A stretch of 64,000 nucleotides of DNA, taken from Epiperipatus broadwayi. Lineage: Eukaryota; Onychophora; Udeonychophora; Euonychophora; Peripatidae. The stretch's first letter is position 1; each line of letters starts with the position of its first letter. Under the pieces are notes generated by a model. That model saw nothing but the letters and a program-made list of their open reading frames with translations, made no database searches and was not told the DNA's origin. Location: NCBI GenBank assembly GCA_028023455.1, contig JAQFVV010001084.1:1-64000 (forward strand). The letters run 5' to 3'. This document shows positions 25,047-39,000 of the stretch, in pieces. The translations under genes were made by a program, and so were the position numbers.

Positions 25047-26792
25047 ATTATATTAATCACCTCTAGCCTTTAAACAAAGTTTATAACTATAATAAGAGTG
25101 GAGGTCCTTATTATATGCCAATGAGTATTATGCAATATTTGAAAGTCTATGTCTATGCCCCCAACAAGAAATAAAAGGCAGATAAAGGTATTCATTAATA
25201 AAGGAAATTATTACTCTAATTTTATATGAAAGAATGTGATATTTATTTCACATTCGCAAATCCATTCGTGAAGAGCAAGATACATATTTTAGGGCATAAC
25301 TTTAATCTTTATTGGACAACTTATTTACTGAGAATTTGTTGGACTTTAATTTAAATCACTTCATCACAAATTACGAGCATCAGAGTGAGCTTTACTGGAA
25401 CAGAGAGGCAATGGTGCTGACGAATTATGAGCTATAAAGTGAAATTGAAAGACGATAGCTAGTCGATAATCAAAGTCCTATGGCAACTTGCATCTCACAA
25501 GTCTTATGCCCTTTGACTAATATGAACAGGAGAGGAAGTGCTTTTTTTCTTGATAATTTAAAATAACAGAAATATTATCACCGACCAGCCTAACGGAGCA
25601 GAAGATTGCCCTACGTCAGCAACATTGAAGATGATGACTTACTAGTCACTGTTTGAGAACTAAAACCCAATTATAGAATGCTCTACATGATGACTTGATC
25701 AAATGAATTAAAGTCAAACGAGTTTTTAAGTAAAACTATTTCAAAGCATTTATAAAATTATATTAGTTATGCCCCAAACATTGTGCCCCTCCTGAATCTA
25801 AATAGCAATTAACTGAAATTTGAATTAGAGTATATTTAGTTGATTCCTCTATCAGCCCTTTTGCAAAAATATTTTAACATTATATATATAAATAAATACA
25901 TATTGGTAAACACGAGAAAGTAGCTGGGGCATAGATTGGAAACAGAGCTAATAATTTATTATTAGCCAATTATAAAAATTGTAAACATGTAATAATTTCT
26001 TTCAACTCGATGATTGATAGGACTTATAAATTTAGTTCTAATGGGCAAGAACTACTATTAGAATTAATATTATATTATTTGTGTGAGGCAAATAGAACGA
26101 AGGAGCTCATCGAGTCAAAAGATTATTGGCATATAATTAAAAATTAACAACATTAATAAAGCACATAAATATATATATAATATAATAAATGAATCACCAA
26201 GTAAGAAAAGAAAAAATTTAAAGACTAGAGATTGAGAGAATTTATATAAATTTAAAAATAGCATAAATAAAAAGAGTTTCACAGAGTATTACATTTATAG
26301 AATGAAGAGAGCTCTTAAGGGAAGTGTAAAATAAAGTTCAGAAACTGGCCAGAAAGTTTAAGGTTCATTATGGAAATATATTACCCATTTCTTCCGGGGC
26401 TGGTTCCCTTAGTTTACATGTCCGTATTGGTAAAAACGTAGGCATGCATTCGGTCGATTACTTGAACAGTATTTTAATGAATTTTCATGAGTTTAGCCGC
26501 ATGATTGGTCTGGAAAGAATTTAGCAGTTCCATTGAAGATTTTTAGGGACTTCAGGAACAATAGCCAGAATCCTGACGTTTAGCCCCTTACCATTATAGG
26601 AACACTTTTTGAATTCATGATTTTGTACGGCACATAGTTTACTGGCACTTTTCTGCAACAAAGATGGCTTCTACTTTTCCAAACTTTTTAGAGCTATATA
26701 TCCTGTCCTCTGATGCCTGCAGGCTAGCACTTCTTTTATTATAGTTGTTTTTAGATACATTCCTTCGATAAGGCTTTCAAACTCATTAACTT

Positions 26793-26822
26793 GAATTCAT
26801 TTTCTAATTAGAAAATGAATTC
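26793..26822. other. Perfect 30-base palindrome (copy 2)
   Basis: Identical to 18350-18379, while the bases around it have changed between the two copies. Confidence 0.85.
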
Positions 26823-27300
26823 TTAAAATCAGAAAATGATTTTAGTTAGGAAATCCTTATCTTTTTTCTAATTAATAAAACTTTAACTATTGCTTTTGGA
26901 AAGGGAAAATCTGAAAGCTTATCAAAAGAATGTAGCTTTTAATCAATAAAACTTTAACAAATTATTTAAAAATAAAATCAAACATTCCCGACACAATGAA
27001 ACTTTTAAACAATTATATATATTTAAATATTTATAAAAATATATGCACAATCCACGCAGTTATAATATATAAATTCATGAATAATTCTATCATAAATTTA
27101 TTAATAGAATTGATCAATTTAAATCTGAAACTAATTAATTTTAATACGCATTTATGAAATAAGTTATTTTTTATGAAAATTAGCGTGGATTGAACGTATA
27201 AAGTCCCACTGCATTGGAAATTTAAAGTTAGTACTAGGATTTGAAGTGGGGTTATGGCTAGATGTCATGAAGCTAGGATCGAACTCAGATCTGACTGCTT

Positions 27301-27302
<2 letters not shown>

Positions 27303-27341
<39 letters not shown>
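27303..27341. repeat. (TA)n microsatellite at right edge of the gypsy element
   Basis: About 39 bases of AT/TA directly after the long direct repeat. Confidence 0.95.
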
Positions 27342-27343
<2 letters not shown>

Positions 27344-27381
27344 AACACCAAAGTGTACAGTTATTTATCAATTATTACAAT

Positions 27382-27534
27382 AATAAATCTTTGTTAAAAA
27401 ACAATATTTGTTACTTTGCTGAGCCAGGTTTTTGATACAGCATATATAGTCAGGCTTTAACAAAGATATAATGCACTGTATCAAAAGCCTGCCTGAGCAA
27501 AGTAAGAAATATTGATCTGTATCAAAGATTTATT
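27382..27534. repeat. Fold-back repeat with ~59-base arms
   Basis: The left arm (27382-27440, starting AATAAATCTTTG and ending TTTTTGATACAG) is the imperfect reverse complement of 27476-27534, with a 35-base spacer. It starts close to a (TA)n tract. It has the form of a small fold-back or MITE-like element. I find no hammerhead core in it. Confidence 0.75.
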
Positions 27535-29763
27535 ACCATAAGAGTTGCTAATTATCTACATATTCTGAACGAATATATTGCATTACATATTATCTATGGT
27601 ATCTGATATAATATAGTTTATTTATATGTTTATAAAGTTAAATTATTCCATGTGTTAATCACTTAAAAAGTGAAGTTGTTTCAAAATGCATGCATAATGA
27701 GAAGGTAGCCTGTCATTCTGTGCTGATGGATAATTGCAATATGGTGTAGATAAAATGAAAGGTGCACTAAGAAACACTGAAAATCTTGAAAATATTTATC
27801 TACAGTTCAATGATTATTCTCCCTTCCCAAAGATATTAAAATATGTTGAAACCAGTCTCTGTCTTGAATGGGAATGATGTAGAAAAAGTTATTGAACTGT
27901 TGATACATCTACACAAATATTGGATACATTATTCGATAACTGAAATACAGAGTTTGTATCTGGATTAGAAATAATCTGTAGTTTAATAAGTGATTAATAA
28001 TTATAATTACTATAATTATATGAAGTGGTTGGTGACAAAGTCGTGAATGTAAAAACTTGACACTTATAAATCAAATTTGATATTTATAAATACTAGGTAA
28101 ATGATGAAGGTATAAGGAAGAAAGTGTAACCTGGGATAATTGATGAATACGGGTTCAGCATGAAGTATATATCTTTGGAATATTTTTCTATTTCAGATGT
28201 GTGTTTATAATTTAGAAAATGTGTAAGGAAATAAAAGTTTTAAATATATGAATATATTAAAATAATTTATTCTATTGTTTATATTTAACGCATCTGAATA
28301 GTAGTTCCAAAATTCATGCATAGTAAGTGAAAATGGACTGATTTTCTGTATTAATAGATGCTTGCAATATGGTAGAGTTGAGATAAGGATGCACTGATAA
28401 AAACCTAATTTAAATTCAAATCATGGAACTGGCAATAGTTAAATCTAAACCCCATACCATCAGACACTTTGCATGCATATATATCGATAATACTCGGAGT
28501 GATTGCATATATATTAAAAAACAAAGCGGGAGTTTACTTTAAAAAATTACTATACTAATACTGATTATGTAAATAAATACTAAACTACAACCCAACATGT
28601 TTGAGTAGCAGGCATTTCATAAGCCGGCATTGATTTAATTATTTATTTATAAGATTAGTGTTGATATAATAATTTTTTTAAAAGATAACTGCTGTTTTAT
28701 TTTATTACACAAATTATATATACATGTCTTATTTATATTACTGAAAATTTTTCTTAGAATACATTCTATTTTATTTTTTTGTTTTTACAATTTTTTTATT
28801 TTTATTTAGACTGCAAAAGTTAATTTAATTGAAAACTAACATGTCACAAAATTCAATTCCCTACCTAATTTTAAGTTGATTTTATTACTTTTATTGTATT
28901 TTATTTTTTGCCCTTTAATACTAAATAGTTGTTAATACCATTATCAGCTTATAGCCTTAATCTCACTTTGCCCTAGAGTCATTAAAAGAAAGAGAATAGT
29001 TTTTCTTTTTTTTTTTTAAAAAAAAAAGTACACGGAATTGCTTAAGATAAAATATTAAAGTTAAAAAAAAATTCATTTTGTTTAATTGTGTAGAGGTTTT
29101 GAGGTTTAAAATTTATAAAACCTTTTTATTTACTTTTTGTTCAACAAACCTTCTTAGTTCTTTTGTTAATAAAGTTGAAAGTTCCATCTTTTTTTTTTTC
29201 AAAATACTATATATTCAGTTCTTCATATAATTTTTAATTATTTAAAAGTGTTGTTTGAAATTTTACTAAGTATTTTTCTTTCATTATTTTTATATATTTT
29301 CAGTTTTGACGGGTTTAGTAATGGTAGAGAATAAAAATTAATGTTTAATTAATATAGCAAACTAAGATTTTAATTAAACTTCCTTTAATTAGAAATTATT
29401 CAGAGTAAACTTCTAAGAATTAAATACTGTACATGACCATTATTGTCTGTTTGTATAAAAGTTTGTGAAGTGACATTTTATTATAATAAATGCTGGACTA
29501 CTTCTCCCATCTTATTTTTAACTGATGTATGTATATATTAAATTTATACTTTATTTAAACTTTTCACATACATTGAACTATTAACACCATGCAGAGGTTA
29601 GAATATAACACAACATTTTAGAATAAGGTTAGTCTCTTTTCTTCAAGCATTGTTAGCCTAACTGATAGTGCTAGAATGGGAATCAAACAAGTTACTTTCA
29701 GAGTAATGAATAAAGTAATAATTGAAACACAGGCTTATTATATCCCGGTGTCTATATATGTAA
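27535..29763. other. AT-rich DNA, no gene seen
   Basis: No exon-like frame or shared repeat was found. A T-run followed by an A-run makes a perfect A/T palindrome near 29007-29029. Confidence 0.5.
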
Positions 29764-29862
29764 TATATAGGGTATTAAACAGAGACTTTCACACGTCCCA
29801 CCACTCTCCACACTATCTCATAACACTGATACACTTGAACACATATATGTCGAAAGATAATC

Positions 29863-29906
29863 ACCAATATACGTATTTCATGCTAAACCAGCAATCATCA
29901 GTTGGT
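29863..29906 (-). ncRNA. Hammerhead ribozyme motif, F family (left arm)
   Basis: On the minus strand: ACCAA, then CTGATGA, a stem II of TGCT/AGCA, GAA, stem III ATACGTAT, cleavage base A, then TTGGT closing stem I. All core bases are present. The 10.1-11.1 pair is T/T, where other copies of the family have G or C, so the stem II base is probably decayed. Confidence 0.65.
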
Positions 29907-30063
29907 CCAGATTATCATTTCTACACATATATGCTATAAGTGCTCAGATATATATTAAGATATACAATCTTATACTTTAACTTGTCCATTAAAGTATGAA
30001 GATTGGCTATCTTAATATATATCTGAACACTTATAGCATATATGTGTAGAAATAGTAATCTGG

Positions 30064-30107
30064 ACCAACTGATGATTGCTGGTTTAGCATGAAATAAGTA
30101 TATTGGT
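30064..30107 (+). ncRNA. Hammerhead ribozyme motif, F family (right arm)
   Basis: A mirror copy of the left-arm motif: ACCAA (30064-30068), CTGATGA (30069-30075), TGCT/AGCA stem II, GAAA (30091-30094), TTGGT (30103-30107). Stem III reads ATAAGTAT here instead of ATACGTAT but can still pair. AATC/GATT can extend stem I. Confidence 0.62.
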
Positions 30108-30279
30108 GATTTTTTATCTTTTTGACATATAAGTGTTCAAGTGTATCCATGTTATGAGATAGTGTGGAGAGTGGTGGGATGTGTGAAAGTCTGTGCTTAT
30201 ATGCCCTAAATATTATTGAATAATGAAATTAAAATGATACTCTAACCAAGTAGAATATTTTGTGAGTAGAAATCCTCTT

Positions 30280-31700
30280 CATTATCCTATTTTTTAAGGG
30301 AAAAGATAATAAGTTTGTTCATGGCCTGACAATTTAAACATAACTGATTTTTTTGCTCTATTATACTTAATGCTCTTATAATCATTTTTAATAGGATGGC
30401 TTTTTTAGCTAATGTATGCCTTTTCATATTTCCATAATATATCACAGTTAAGATGTTTGTTTTCCATATTTATTGTAGATATTAGGATCCTTCAAAGTTT
30501 GCCATGGATTTGAAAAGCTGTTATTATGTTAATTTCAGATTTTATTTTGTCTCCAATTCCTGTTATGTGTAGATACAGTGCAATATTGATAATTTTGTTG
30601 TTATTTATAGACTATATGATGTATTTGACAGTTGATGAAAATCATTCTTCATGAGAACTTTTTTTTGTATGTATAGGACTTTGCTTTTTCCAAATCATTG
30701 GGTTCTAAAGAAATGTTTTATAATATTCTATAATATTGTGTAATTCTGTTTTGAATTTAATTGAGACAAATGTTATCATAATGTATTTAGAATGATTCCA
30801 GTACTTTACCATGAACCTATAAACAGATGTATCATTGATATTGCAAAGCCAGTTTTTAGGAAGATGAAATATTTTTTATGGTTGTGGTTTCAAAATTCTT
30901 CCATATAAATACATCTGATCTAGAATCACAGTGTTAAATCCCTAACCATCCTTTGTTTGTTTAAACATAATATGTGTTATATTGAAACAAAAGGTTAAAA
31001 TCTTTATTAGACTATCATTAGAAAGAGTTGTTCTGATTTATAATTTTTTATTTTCATTTGATCTTTTTTTTAACAATAGGCAATTCTTTATCACAGGATA
31101 TACAGATAATACACTTCTGCATGAACACTTACCAATGTATCAGTTCCTTTTTATATTTATGCTCCTAATTCCACAAAAAGTTTGAAATACCTAACAAAAT
31201 ATTGTTTTGTATGCTCAAAAAGAAATTTTGTCACATTAAGAAATGGTCTTTATAGATTTTAGGTAGATCACAAAAATATGAAATGTTGCTGTAGTAAGAT
31301 ATTTACTTTTATCTAAATGTGTGAAATAAGTGTGGTGATTTCTGAGTAATGCTTTATCTTTGTTTCTGCATATTGTATAAGACTTTTTGCAACTTTGTTT
31401 TAAACTGAACTGCTTAAAAGAGTGTTCATTTTGTTTTCATAATTAGTAGTATGCATTACAATTATAGCATTTCTTTTATAATCAGGCATAATAATTATAC
31501 ATTTCTCTACATTAAGAGATTTACTAGCTTTTTTCTCAACATAGACAGTATTTGATTTAGGTTGCTGGTGTTTCTTAATTGTTCTTTTTATTCTTCAGTA
31601 TAATACTGCTGTTCTTTTCGGAGACAATTTTGGAATAACATTTTCAATTGCTTCCATTATCTAATCAGACATTAGATGATGCTATGGCATAAATTTATTT
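30280..31700 (-). pseudogene. Degenerate Penelope-like retroelement (RT plus GIY-YIG endonuclease)
   Basis: Conceptual translation of the minus strand gives, in order, the hallmarks of a Penelope-like ORF. An N-terminal basic part lies near 31605-31665 (MEAIENVIPKLSPKR). The fingers segment follows at about 31425-31540 (SLNVEKCIIIMPDYKRNAI, matching the ILPADKGN-type motif). The palm is at 30822-30860 (NWLCNINDTSV at the YxDD place, Asp partly lost). The linker and GIY-YIG part lie at 30305-30560 in one frame. Many stops and frame changes show that it is dead. The ORF 3' end points to palindrome F1. Confidence 0.75.
30305..30560 (-). pseudogene. GIY-YIG endonuclease domain of the Penelope-like remnant
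   Basis: One minus-strand frame with two stops reads GIGDKIKSEINIITAFQIHG (the linker typical before GIY-YIG in these elements), then NCDILWKYEKAYIS (the C-x..x-Y-I-G region, with the GIY-YIG glycines lost), then IKYNRAKKSVMFKLSGHE (matching the KSxxAxHxxxxxH stretch). In live elements this domain nicks target DNA. Here the catalytic residues are partly gone. Confidence 0.7.
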
Positions 31701-34700
31701 TCAAGAAAGGAAATGTCAGATGTTAGATATTTAGAACTATGATTTCTAATTGATGTGGCTGCTAAGATGTTTTGTACATTATAATGTTTGATACGCTTAT
31801 TTATGTTTCAAGTTGTTTCTTTTTTTGACCTATGCTTTGATATAATTTAGAATATAATTTTTTTACTGAATGAAAATCTATTGTAAAGTTTTCATCAGTA
31901 ATTTAAAATTTGGTAATCAAAATATCTTTGAGAAATTTTTCTTATAATTGCAACTAATATTATTAATTTGTTTCCAAGTCCAATAAATATTTAGATATCA
32001 CACACCCAAGTTACTATAAAATTAAAGAAGACAATATGGATCTAGTTGTTTCTTATGTCCAAATTTATTTAGATGGATCCTGAAATACATAATATACTGA
32101 ATCCTAAGTTAAATTTGTTTTTAATATATATACACATAAACTTATGATAAAATTTGATCAAACAATTACACCAATCAATACATATAATTAACAAAAAAAT
32201 GAAATGATATACTAATTATGATTAAGATAATGCACTATAAAAAAGAAACCAAGCAAATTTACCTCAATATTTACTTATTAATATGTGCATAAATCTACAA
32301 AAAGATTTAACACAAAAATATAGCATTATAGTTATAAAAAACATACAATAAGTAATAAATTGAGAAAAAGAATACAGAGATGCACTTTCAAATCTAGGAT
32401 ATATATGTGTTACATTTGGTATAAAATTTATTGTCCTACATCACTGCTAAATCAGTTTTTTTTATTGTAACAAGGAAAAAATATTGCTATTAAATTTACA
32501 CTTTCGGATCATTTTAAATTAAAATTTTTTTTATTTTTTGATTAACAGCAGCAATATAAAAGATGTAAAATACTGAGTGAACCCGAGATATAAGTTAACA
32601 ACATACATAAATATATTAATGAGATTTGAACATACTGGATTAAGTTTAAAATATATAAATATTTATTTTGATAAAATTTAAGATTTTATATATATATATA
32701 TATATACACACACACATATATATATATATATTGTGACCTTCCAGGTTAGCAACAGAAAGAAATGTGGGAAGTTCACATTCATGATAATAATGGCTACAGA
32801 TAACTATTGAAAAAAAAAAGAATTGTGATATAATTTAGTATTTAAAATTTGGTTTTAAAAAATTAAAACTTTAGTTGGGTGTACCAATTGCTAAAATTTT
32901 AGTTTATATGTGTCTGGTAGTGGAAGAGGGTGATGGATAATATCAAGGATTGTTAGTATGAGAGTTAAATTAGTAAGAGAGCCATAGCAGGTGTTTATTC
33001 ATTAGTTTTCTAACTTATTGTCTGCTCCCATTCAAGATTTAACTTGTATTTATGGGCGTATGTTCTTTTTCCATCATCTCACACTTTATTCATATTTTAT
33101 ACTATTACTTATAATGTCCAAATTGTAATAGTAAAATTTACATGCCATAGAAAACAAATACACACATATACCATTAATTAGAATGATTTTTTATTTGTAT
33201 TCTATTTAGTATTTATTAAATATGTATTACTTGAAGTCTTACATTTAAAATTGCAAAAGTTATCTGTTTATTATTAGGTAGCATTTGTAAATTAATATTT
33301 AGTATTATTTATTTTTTTCTTTCGTTCCAATGTTTTATTATTGACATTTTATAAGCAAAAAAAATTCTGGCATATTGCCAAGTTGATTATAATAAAAAAA
33401 AAGAGGGCATAAGAGAGCTTGGACAAGAGATTCCAAGGAAGAAGGTATAAAAAAAGGTTATAGAAAATAGAATAACTTTCTAAAAAAAAAATAGTAAGAT
33501 AAGTGAAATAAACATTGTAAACATTTGCTACTATTCCTATGGATAATTATAACATACTACTCAAAGGAAAAATATTTATGAAGAGCTAAATTTTTATGGT
33601 ACCCATCTCTAGCTTTTATCAACTGATGGTCTAAGTTTACTATATCCAAAAATGCATGGATATTATGTAAGATTATTAATTATAGTTTATTTTAACGTAT
33701 TTACCACGAATAAATAATATCGGAATTATAAAAATTATTAAAAATGAATATAACTAAAAGAATTATGTTAAATGCTGTGGTGAGATGCTATATGCATTTT
33801 TAATTAATAAATTTTCTTGTTTATATTATGCAAGATATAAATGAAGAGATTTGTCTATTTTAACTCTTATATCAGGAGGATAGTTTTATATACCAAAGAA
33901 CCTTATTATCCGCACATATAAAAAAAGAGTAATTTAAATGCATAACTTAACAATATTTAATGATTAATTATCACAATGTATACAAAAAAGAATAAATCAT
34001 TGATAATGGTTAATGAAAATTATATTAAGTACTAAAAACTAAAGGAATAAAATCATAAACTTTTACTAGGATTATTTTACCGAGTTGGAGATTTTGTTTC
34101 TTGTGACTAATAAAATAATTCCATTGTATGCCAATGTTGCTTATAATGTTTATTAAGAGATTCTGAAATATTGGAAACTATTGCAGCTCTTGTCAATTTA
34201 TACTTCAGCCAGTAGGAGCAATGTTTGTATTTTTTAATGTTGTAATCCATTGTTATTGTTGGAAGCAGTGTGTATACTTTCATTCAAACTTTCAAGTCTA
34301 AAAAAAAACATCTCAACATTTAATGATTAAATGTTAATAGGTATTTCTTCTTATTGCTTATAATAGATAAATATTTTTTATGCTTGGTGTAACCTATTAT
34401 TATTGTAATATAATAGTTTATTATCTTATATGATTTAGAAATCATATTATATAATCGTATATTTGGGTGTGTGTGCACTGTCATAAATTATTTTTCCAAG
34501 GTTGTAGTTTATTTTTATTTTGGTTTTGCATGGTGCCATTCATTAAAATAAGATAGAGAATTAAAAGTTTGTCTGTTTATAGATTTGTTATATAGGAAAT
34601 ATGTTGAGTGCATTTGGATGTAGAAGTGATTGAGGGATGATTTTATTATGTGGATTGAGTTATACTCTCCTGATTATTTGCTTATTAAATCATGGGTGGT

Positions 34701-36007
34701 TAGTGTACTTAGTTTTTGAAAAGCATATGCTGAAATAGTTGTATTATTTTTAAAAATGATGTGGCAAAGGCCCCATTTATTAATGATAGGTCAGATAAGT
34801 TCTATAACCTTTGTGTCTTAAAAGTTAGTGGATATTATATTAATGAGTCAAGTTTGAATTTGGAGATTTTGATTAACCCTCACGCATATATATGTGAATG
34901 TTTAGTTATTATTATTCTCCTACCTTTCTTCATCTGGATGTAGTTATCATCAGACAACATATACTTATTATATCAGATAAATATTTTATAGATATTTATA
35001 ATATGTTTTAAATAAGATTGTTAATTTAATGATTAACTTATTGCACCATCCATTCCATAAATAAACTAGTAGAAAATATGATTTATAAATGTGTTGTATT
35101 TGTAATTTTGTAAAGGTGCACACACTTGAAGATATGGTAAACAAAGAAATATTGAAAAAGTCCATTACTAAAATTATTAATTATAAATAATTATTAAATC
35201 ATATTACATATATTATCAATATCTCATTTATTATCATTATTAACAATTCATCCTCTAGTATGAATGTAACATTAACTTAGGAAAATTTTACTTTATTTAA
35301 TGAAAAGAAAAATATTAATAAAACTGTCACTTAAATTTATATAACAAATATTAATCAAGTTTGTGTTACTATAAGGGAAATATTAAAATCATCATGGATG
35401 TGTTACACAATAAAGTTTCTTATAATAAATGTTTTGTTGAAATAATATCCCATATGAGTTGTTTTAATATATGCATTTGATTGTCCACTTCCACACACAC
35501 ATAAGTTTAACATAATATAATTATAAAATTTATAGATTTGCCAATATAGGTCATTTATTCAAACAGTCTAGAGTTAACAGATTTTAATATTGCAGTGTTT
35601 AAAAATATGTTTTACTTTGCTTAGAATGGATGGTGATATAGGGCAAAAAGGTACATGATCCTCATCATTGTCTATACTTTATTTAGTGTAATAATTATCA
35701 ATTTCACAATAATCCTTATTATTTAATAAATGCTTATAATATAGTTGAATAAACATTATAGAATTGTTATTTATAAATGTTTCTATCATCCTATTTGCAT
35801 CTTATATGACTACCATATCCTATAACCCCAACTGAGCCTAGCCATAGTGTAATATCATCATAAGAATCTTATTAGTAAGTAGAAAAGCAATTTCAGTTAT
35901 AAATGTATTCTATCTTGTATAAAATTGGCACCTGGGCATTTAATTGTATATAAAGTGAAATAGATGAAGAAAGCAGAGGTTACAATTTATATATATATAT
36001 ATATATA
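31701..36007. other. AT-rich DNA, no gene seen
   Basis: The 5' part of the Penelope-like element may extend a little into this region but I cannot follow it. A mixed TA/CA/TA microsatellite lies at 32688-32732, followed by TTGTGACCT, a relative of the terminus seen at repeats A-C. A TA tract at 35988-36007 leads into repeat B, preceded by AGGTTACAA. Confidence 0.5.
32688..32732. repeat. (TA)n(CA)n(TA)n microsatellite
   Basis: TA repeats on either side of a short CA run. It ends at TTGTGACCT. Confidence 0.9.
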
Positions 36008-39000
36008 TTCTAACCTTGCTCTCATGCATTCTCACTTCAGAATAGTATATGATATAAAATAAAACGGGTTCTATCTCAGTTAATAATTAATAACTAAAAT
36101 ATTCAGCATTAAAATTAAAATATTTCACTAGCTCAAATTTAAAATTCGAATAAGGTTCAGTTTATAAAAATAAATTAAATAAATATTTAATATTTTCATG
36201 AGACTTGAAGTGAAAATACAGGTGACAAGATAGATTACATTGAGCCAATATCCCACAGGATACTACCTCAATGGCATAAGAACACTATCCCCCCCTTTAT
36301 TACTATTTCAAATAACAAACTCATAGTATTCTTACGACTTTAATAACTTCTACTCACTAAGATTAAACTAATAATTAAGTCTTAATCTTCTATTTGTAAT
36401 AATCTAGCTCAATAAAATAATCTCAGGTTCATAAAGTTTATTCTAAGTTAATTTAAAAATACGGTAGTAAAATATGAGAAGGGATTTTATGTCATAATCT
36501 ACTACACTTAAACTAATAATAATAAATAATAATAATAATATTCTTCATTGTTTAATTACTACTGGATATCTTTTCTTTTTGTTATATTTTTATTACCATA
36601 ATAAAATAATAAAATAATTTTATATAATCTTTTACCTTCATGTAATAATATAATAAATATGTGGTAGCATATTAATAATCTGACAAACAAAATATGTGTG
36701 GCAACTGATAGCATATAATTTAATATAATATTGTGATAACTGATTTATGACCAATAAAATAATGTAAGATTATGATTATTTAATTATAATGAATACCAAT
36801 AAAATATTTAAAATTCTTAAAATAATTCTCTATTTATCTTTTGTGCAAAATTATATATTTGTTTCGATTATTATGCATATATCGTGTTTTCATGCAGCGA
36901 TGTGGAGAAATAAATAACTCGGACACAAAATTTTTGAAAATAACAAAATTTAACAAAGTTTATTACTAACAACAAATAAATAAACAATTTATTTACACTA
37001 TTTACAGTGGATATCCTTAACTTTTTTACTTTACAGTTTGATCTACCAGGTTATAAAAAAAATAATTTATATTTCAATTATATCTTTATTTAGATTTAGG
37101 ACAAAATTTAAAAAAAATGTTACTATTTGGTTTCTCATTATGGTTAACTTATTACAAATATATTTATCTACTTTATTAGCAACAGCATTTTATCCTTAAT
37201 ATTATTAAACTATCTTATTTTAAAAAATTCATACTTAGAAAAACATTCTATAGAAAACAAAATTTTATAATGAGTATGGACTTCTCAAAATATTAAAAAA
37301 AATTTCATCTTGCAAAGTCAAAGATGTTACACAAAATATTATCCAAAATTCAGTACTAGATTTTAGTATTTATCACACAATGTTTACTAATCATAATATA
37401 TTCTTCTTTAAGCCTTACTTTAGTATGATATAAGTGTAATCATCAATATATTTCTGTTAATCAATAAACAAAAAATATACTATGCATATTGTTTACATAA
37501 TTTACTTTGTACTATTGTATTTTAAAAATATGCAATACTTATTTTTCTCTTAAAAAATAATAATACTAAAGCATTTAAAATTATTATCACTTTAAAGAAA
37601 ATATCTTTGTTTAGATACTTTATTTTAAAAAAGTTTATATTTCATTTCCAAAATAAAATTCAAAATATATTCTATGATTCTTTTCTTTCCTTAGGATACT
37701 TTGGATCTTCAATTTTAAGTTATAACGTCCTATTCCTTCTAAGCAAATAAACCAATCTTATACAAAACGATAGCATAACCTAAGTTCTAAATTATTTATC
37801 ATTTCTCTTAAACATATCTTACTGAATGATGCAGTTACATGAAATAAAGATAGCGAAAACAGATGCATAGGATTAAGGAAGAAAGCTAGAGTATTACTCT
37901 TAACATATCTCAAAATCATGGCACAGTGCGAAGAGGTATGACATTTACCTGCCTAATATCCTCTAGTACAGGGACGATGTTAAAGCTATTTCTTCAGCTT
38001 TATTAGAACATCAAATATTTAAAGAAATATAAACACTGTCCAAATAAAATGTGTATCAGTCATAGGGCTTTGTTAACTATGCTGATATTCACATAAAGAC
38101 TAAATATTATTTCCATTCCTTATAACATCCTATTTCTTAAAACATCATCTTGGTTTCCTGTTCACTAAGTACTTCCAAGCCACTATCTCAACATTATTTC
38201 TCAAGATTTTCCACATCTTACATCGATAAATAACTATCTGCATTTACAAAACAATAAATAAAATTCATTAATAGTTAAACAATCTAGCTGTTCCACAAGA
38301 AAAGTCTGCTTACTTCATTATTCTATATGTCTAATCATATACAATCTACTTAGACAATATTTGAATATCCAATAACATGAAAATTTTAAAAGAATCACAT
38401 AATTATTTGTTATGTTGGATTATATCACTAATAAAAAAAAAATCGTCGTATGCATATTTTCAAATCAATCCTATCTCATAATGTTTTTTAAAATGTTGTA
38501 TGAAATGCGGTACATATAAGTAAAAAAACTTTTACACTTCATTCTTCCAATTTATGGATGATCTAAAGAAAACAAAAAAATATACATTATAAATTATCAA
38601 TAGTTATTATTATTACCAATAACCTTTATCTAGTCATCGTGTTCAGTAGGCTTCCTTTATCCACTTGAGCATTGCAGATATAAAAAAAATTCACACCCAT
38701 ACACTTTATATTAAAATATTTTTAGCTAAATTATTAGATTGTTATATTATAAAATTTTAATATTAATAAATTAATGTTTTTATGTTTTTCCTAATCTTAT
38801 ATAAAAATTTAGATTTAAACTAGGTTAACAAAATAAAAGGAATCAAAACTATAATTACATATTTTCTTGACAATAGTTCCTGATAAGTCCAAAATGTTTA
38901 TTATTTTCTCTAGAGTTTTTAAAAATGTTCTCCTCCAAGCGTGTTAAAGTTTAAAATAAAAATAATTATTAATCCATTTAGTAAAATTTATAGAAAATAA

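Larger units (their letters stand above)
24610..27302 (-). repeat. Long direct repeat, copy 2 (probable 5' LTR)
   Basis: The partner of 16162-18860. It has an 88-base tandem duplication at 24871-25046 absent from copy 1, and a short TA tract where copy 1 has 96 bases. It contains the conserved palindrome at 26793-26822. Its right end (GCTTCA) meets a (TA)n tract. By eye the two copies are clearly diverged, older than the LTR pair of the TR-GAG element. Confidence 0.65.
29764..30216. repeat. Large palindrome F1: two inverted copies of a hammerhead-bearing repeat
   Basis: Left arm 29764-29980 and right arm 29985-30216 are near-exact reverse complements and meet almost without spacer (ATACTTTAA / TTAAAGTAT around the centre). 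Each arm carries a hammerhead core in opposite orientation. The outer ends read like GACTTTCACAC / GTGTGAAAGTC. The repeat directly follows the 3' side of a Penelope-like remnant (30280-31700, minus strand). Penelope-like elements have terminal repeats (pLTRs) that carry hammerheads and often sit inverted, so this is best read as a tail-to-tail pLTR pair. Confidence 0.75.
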
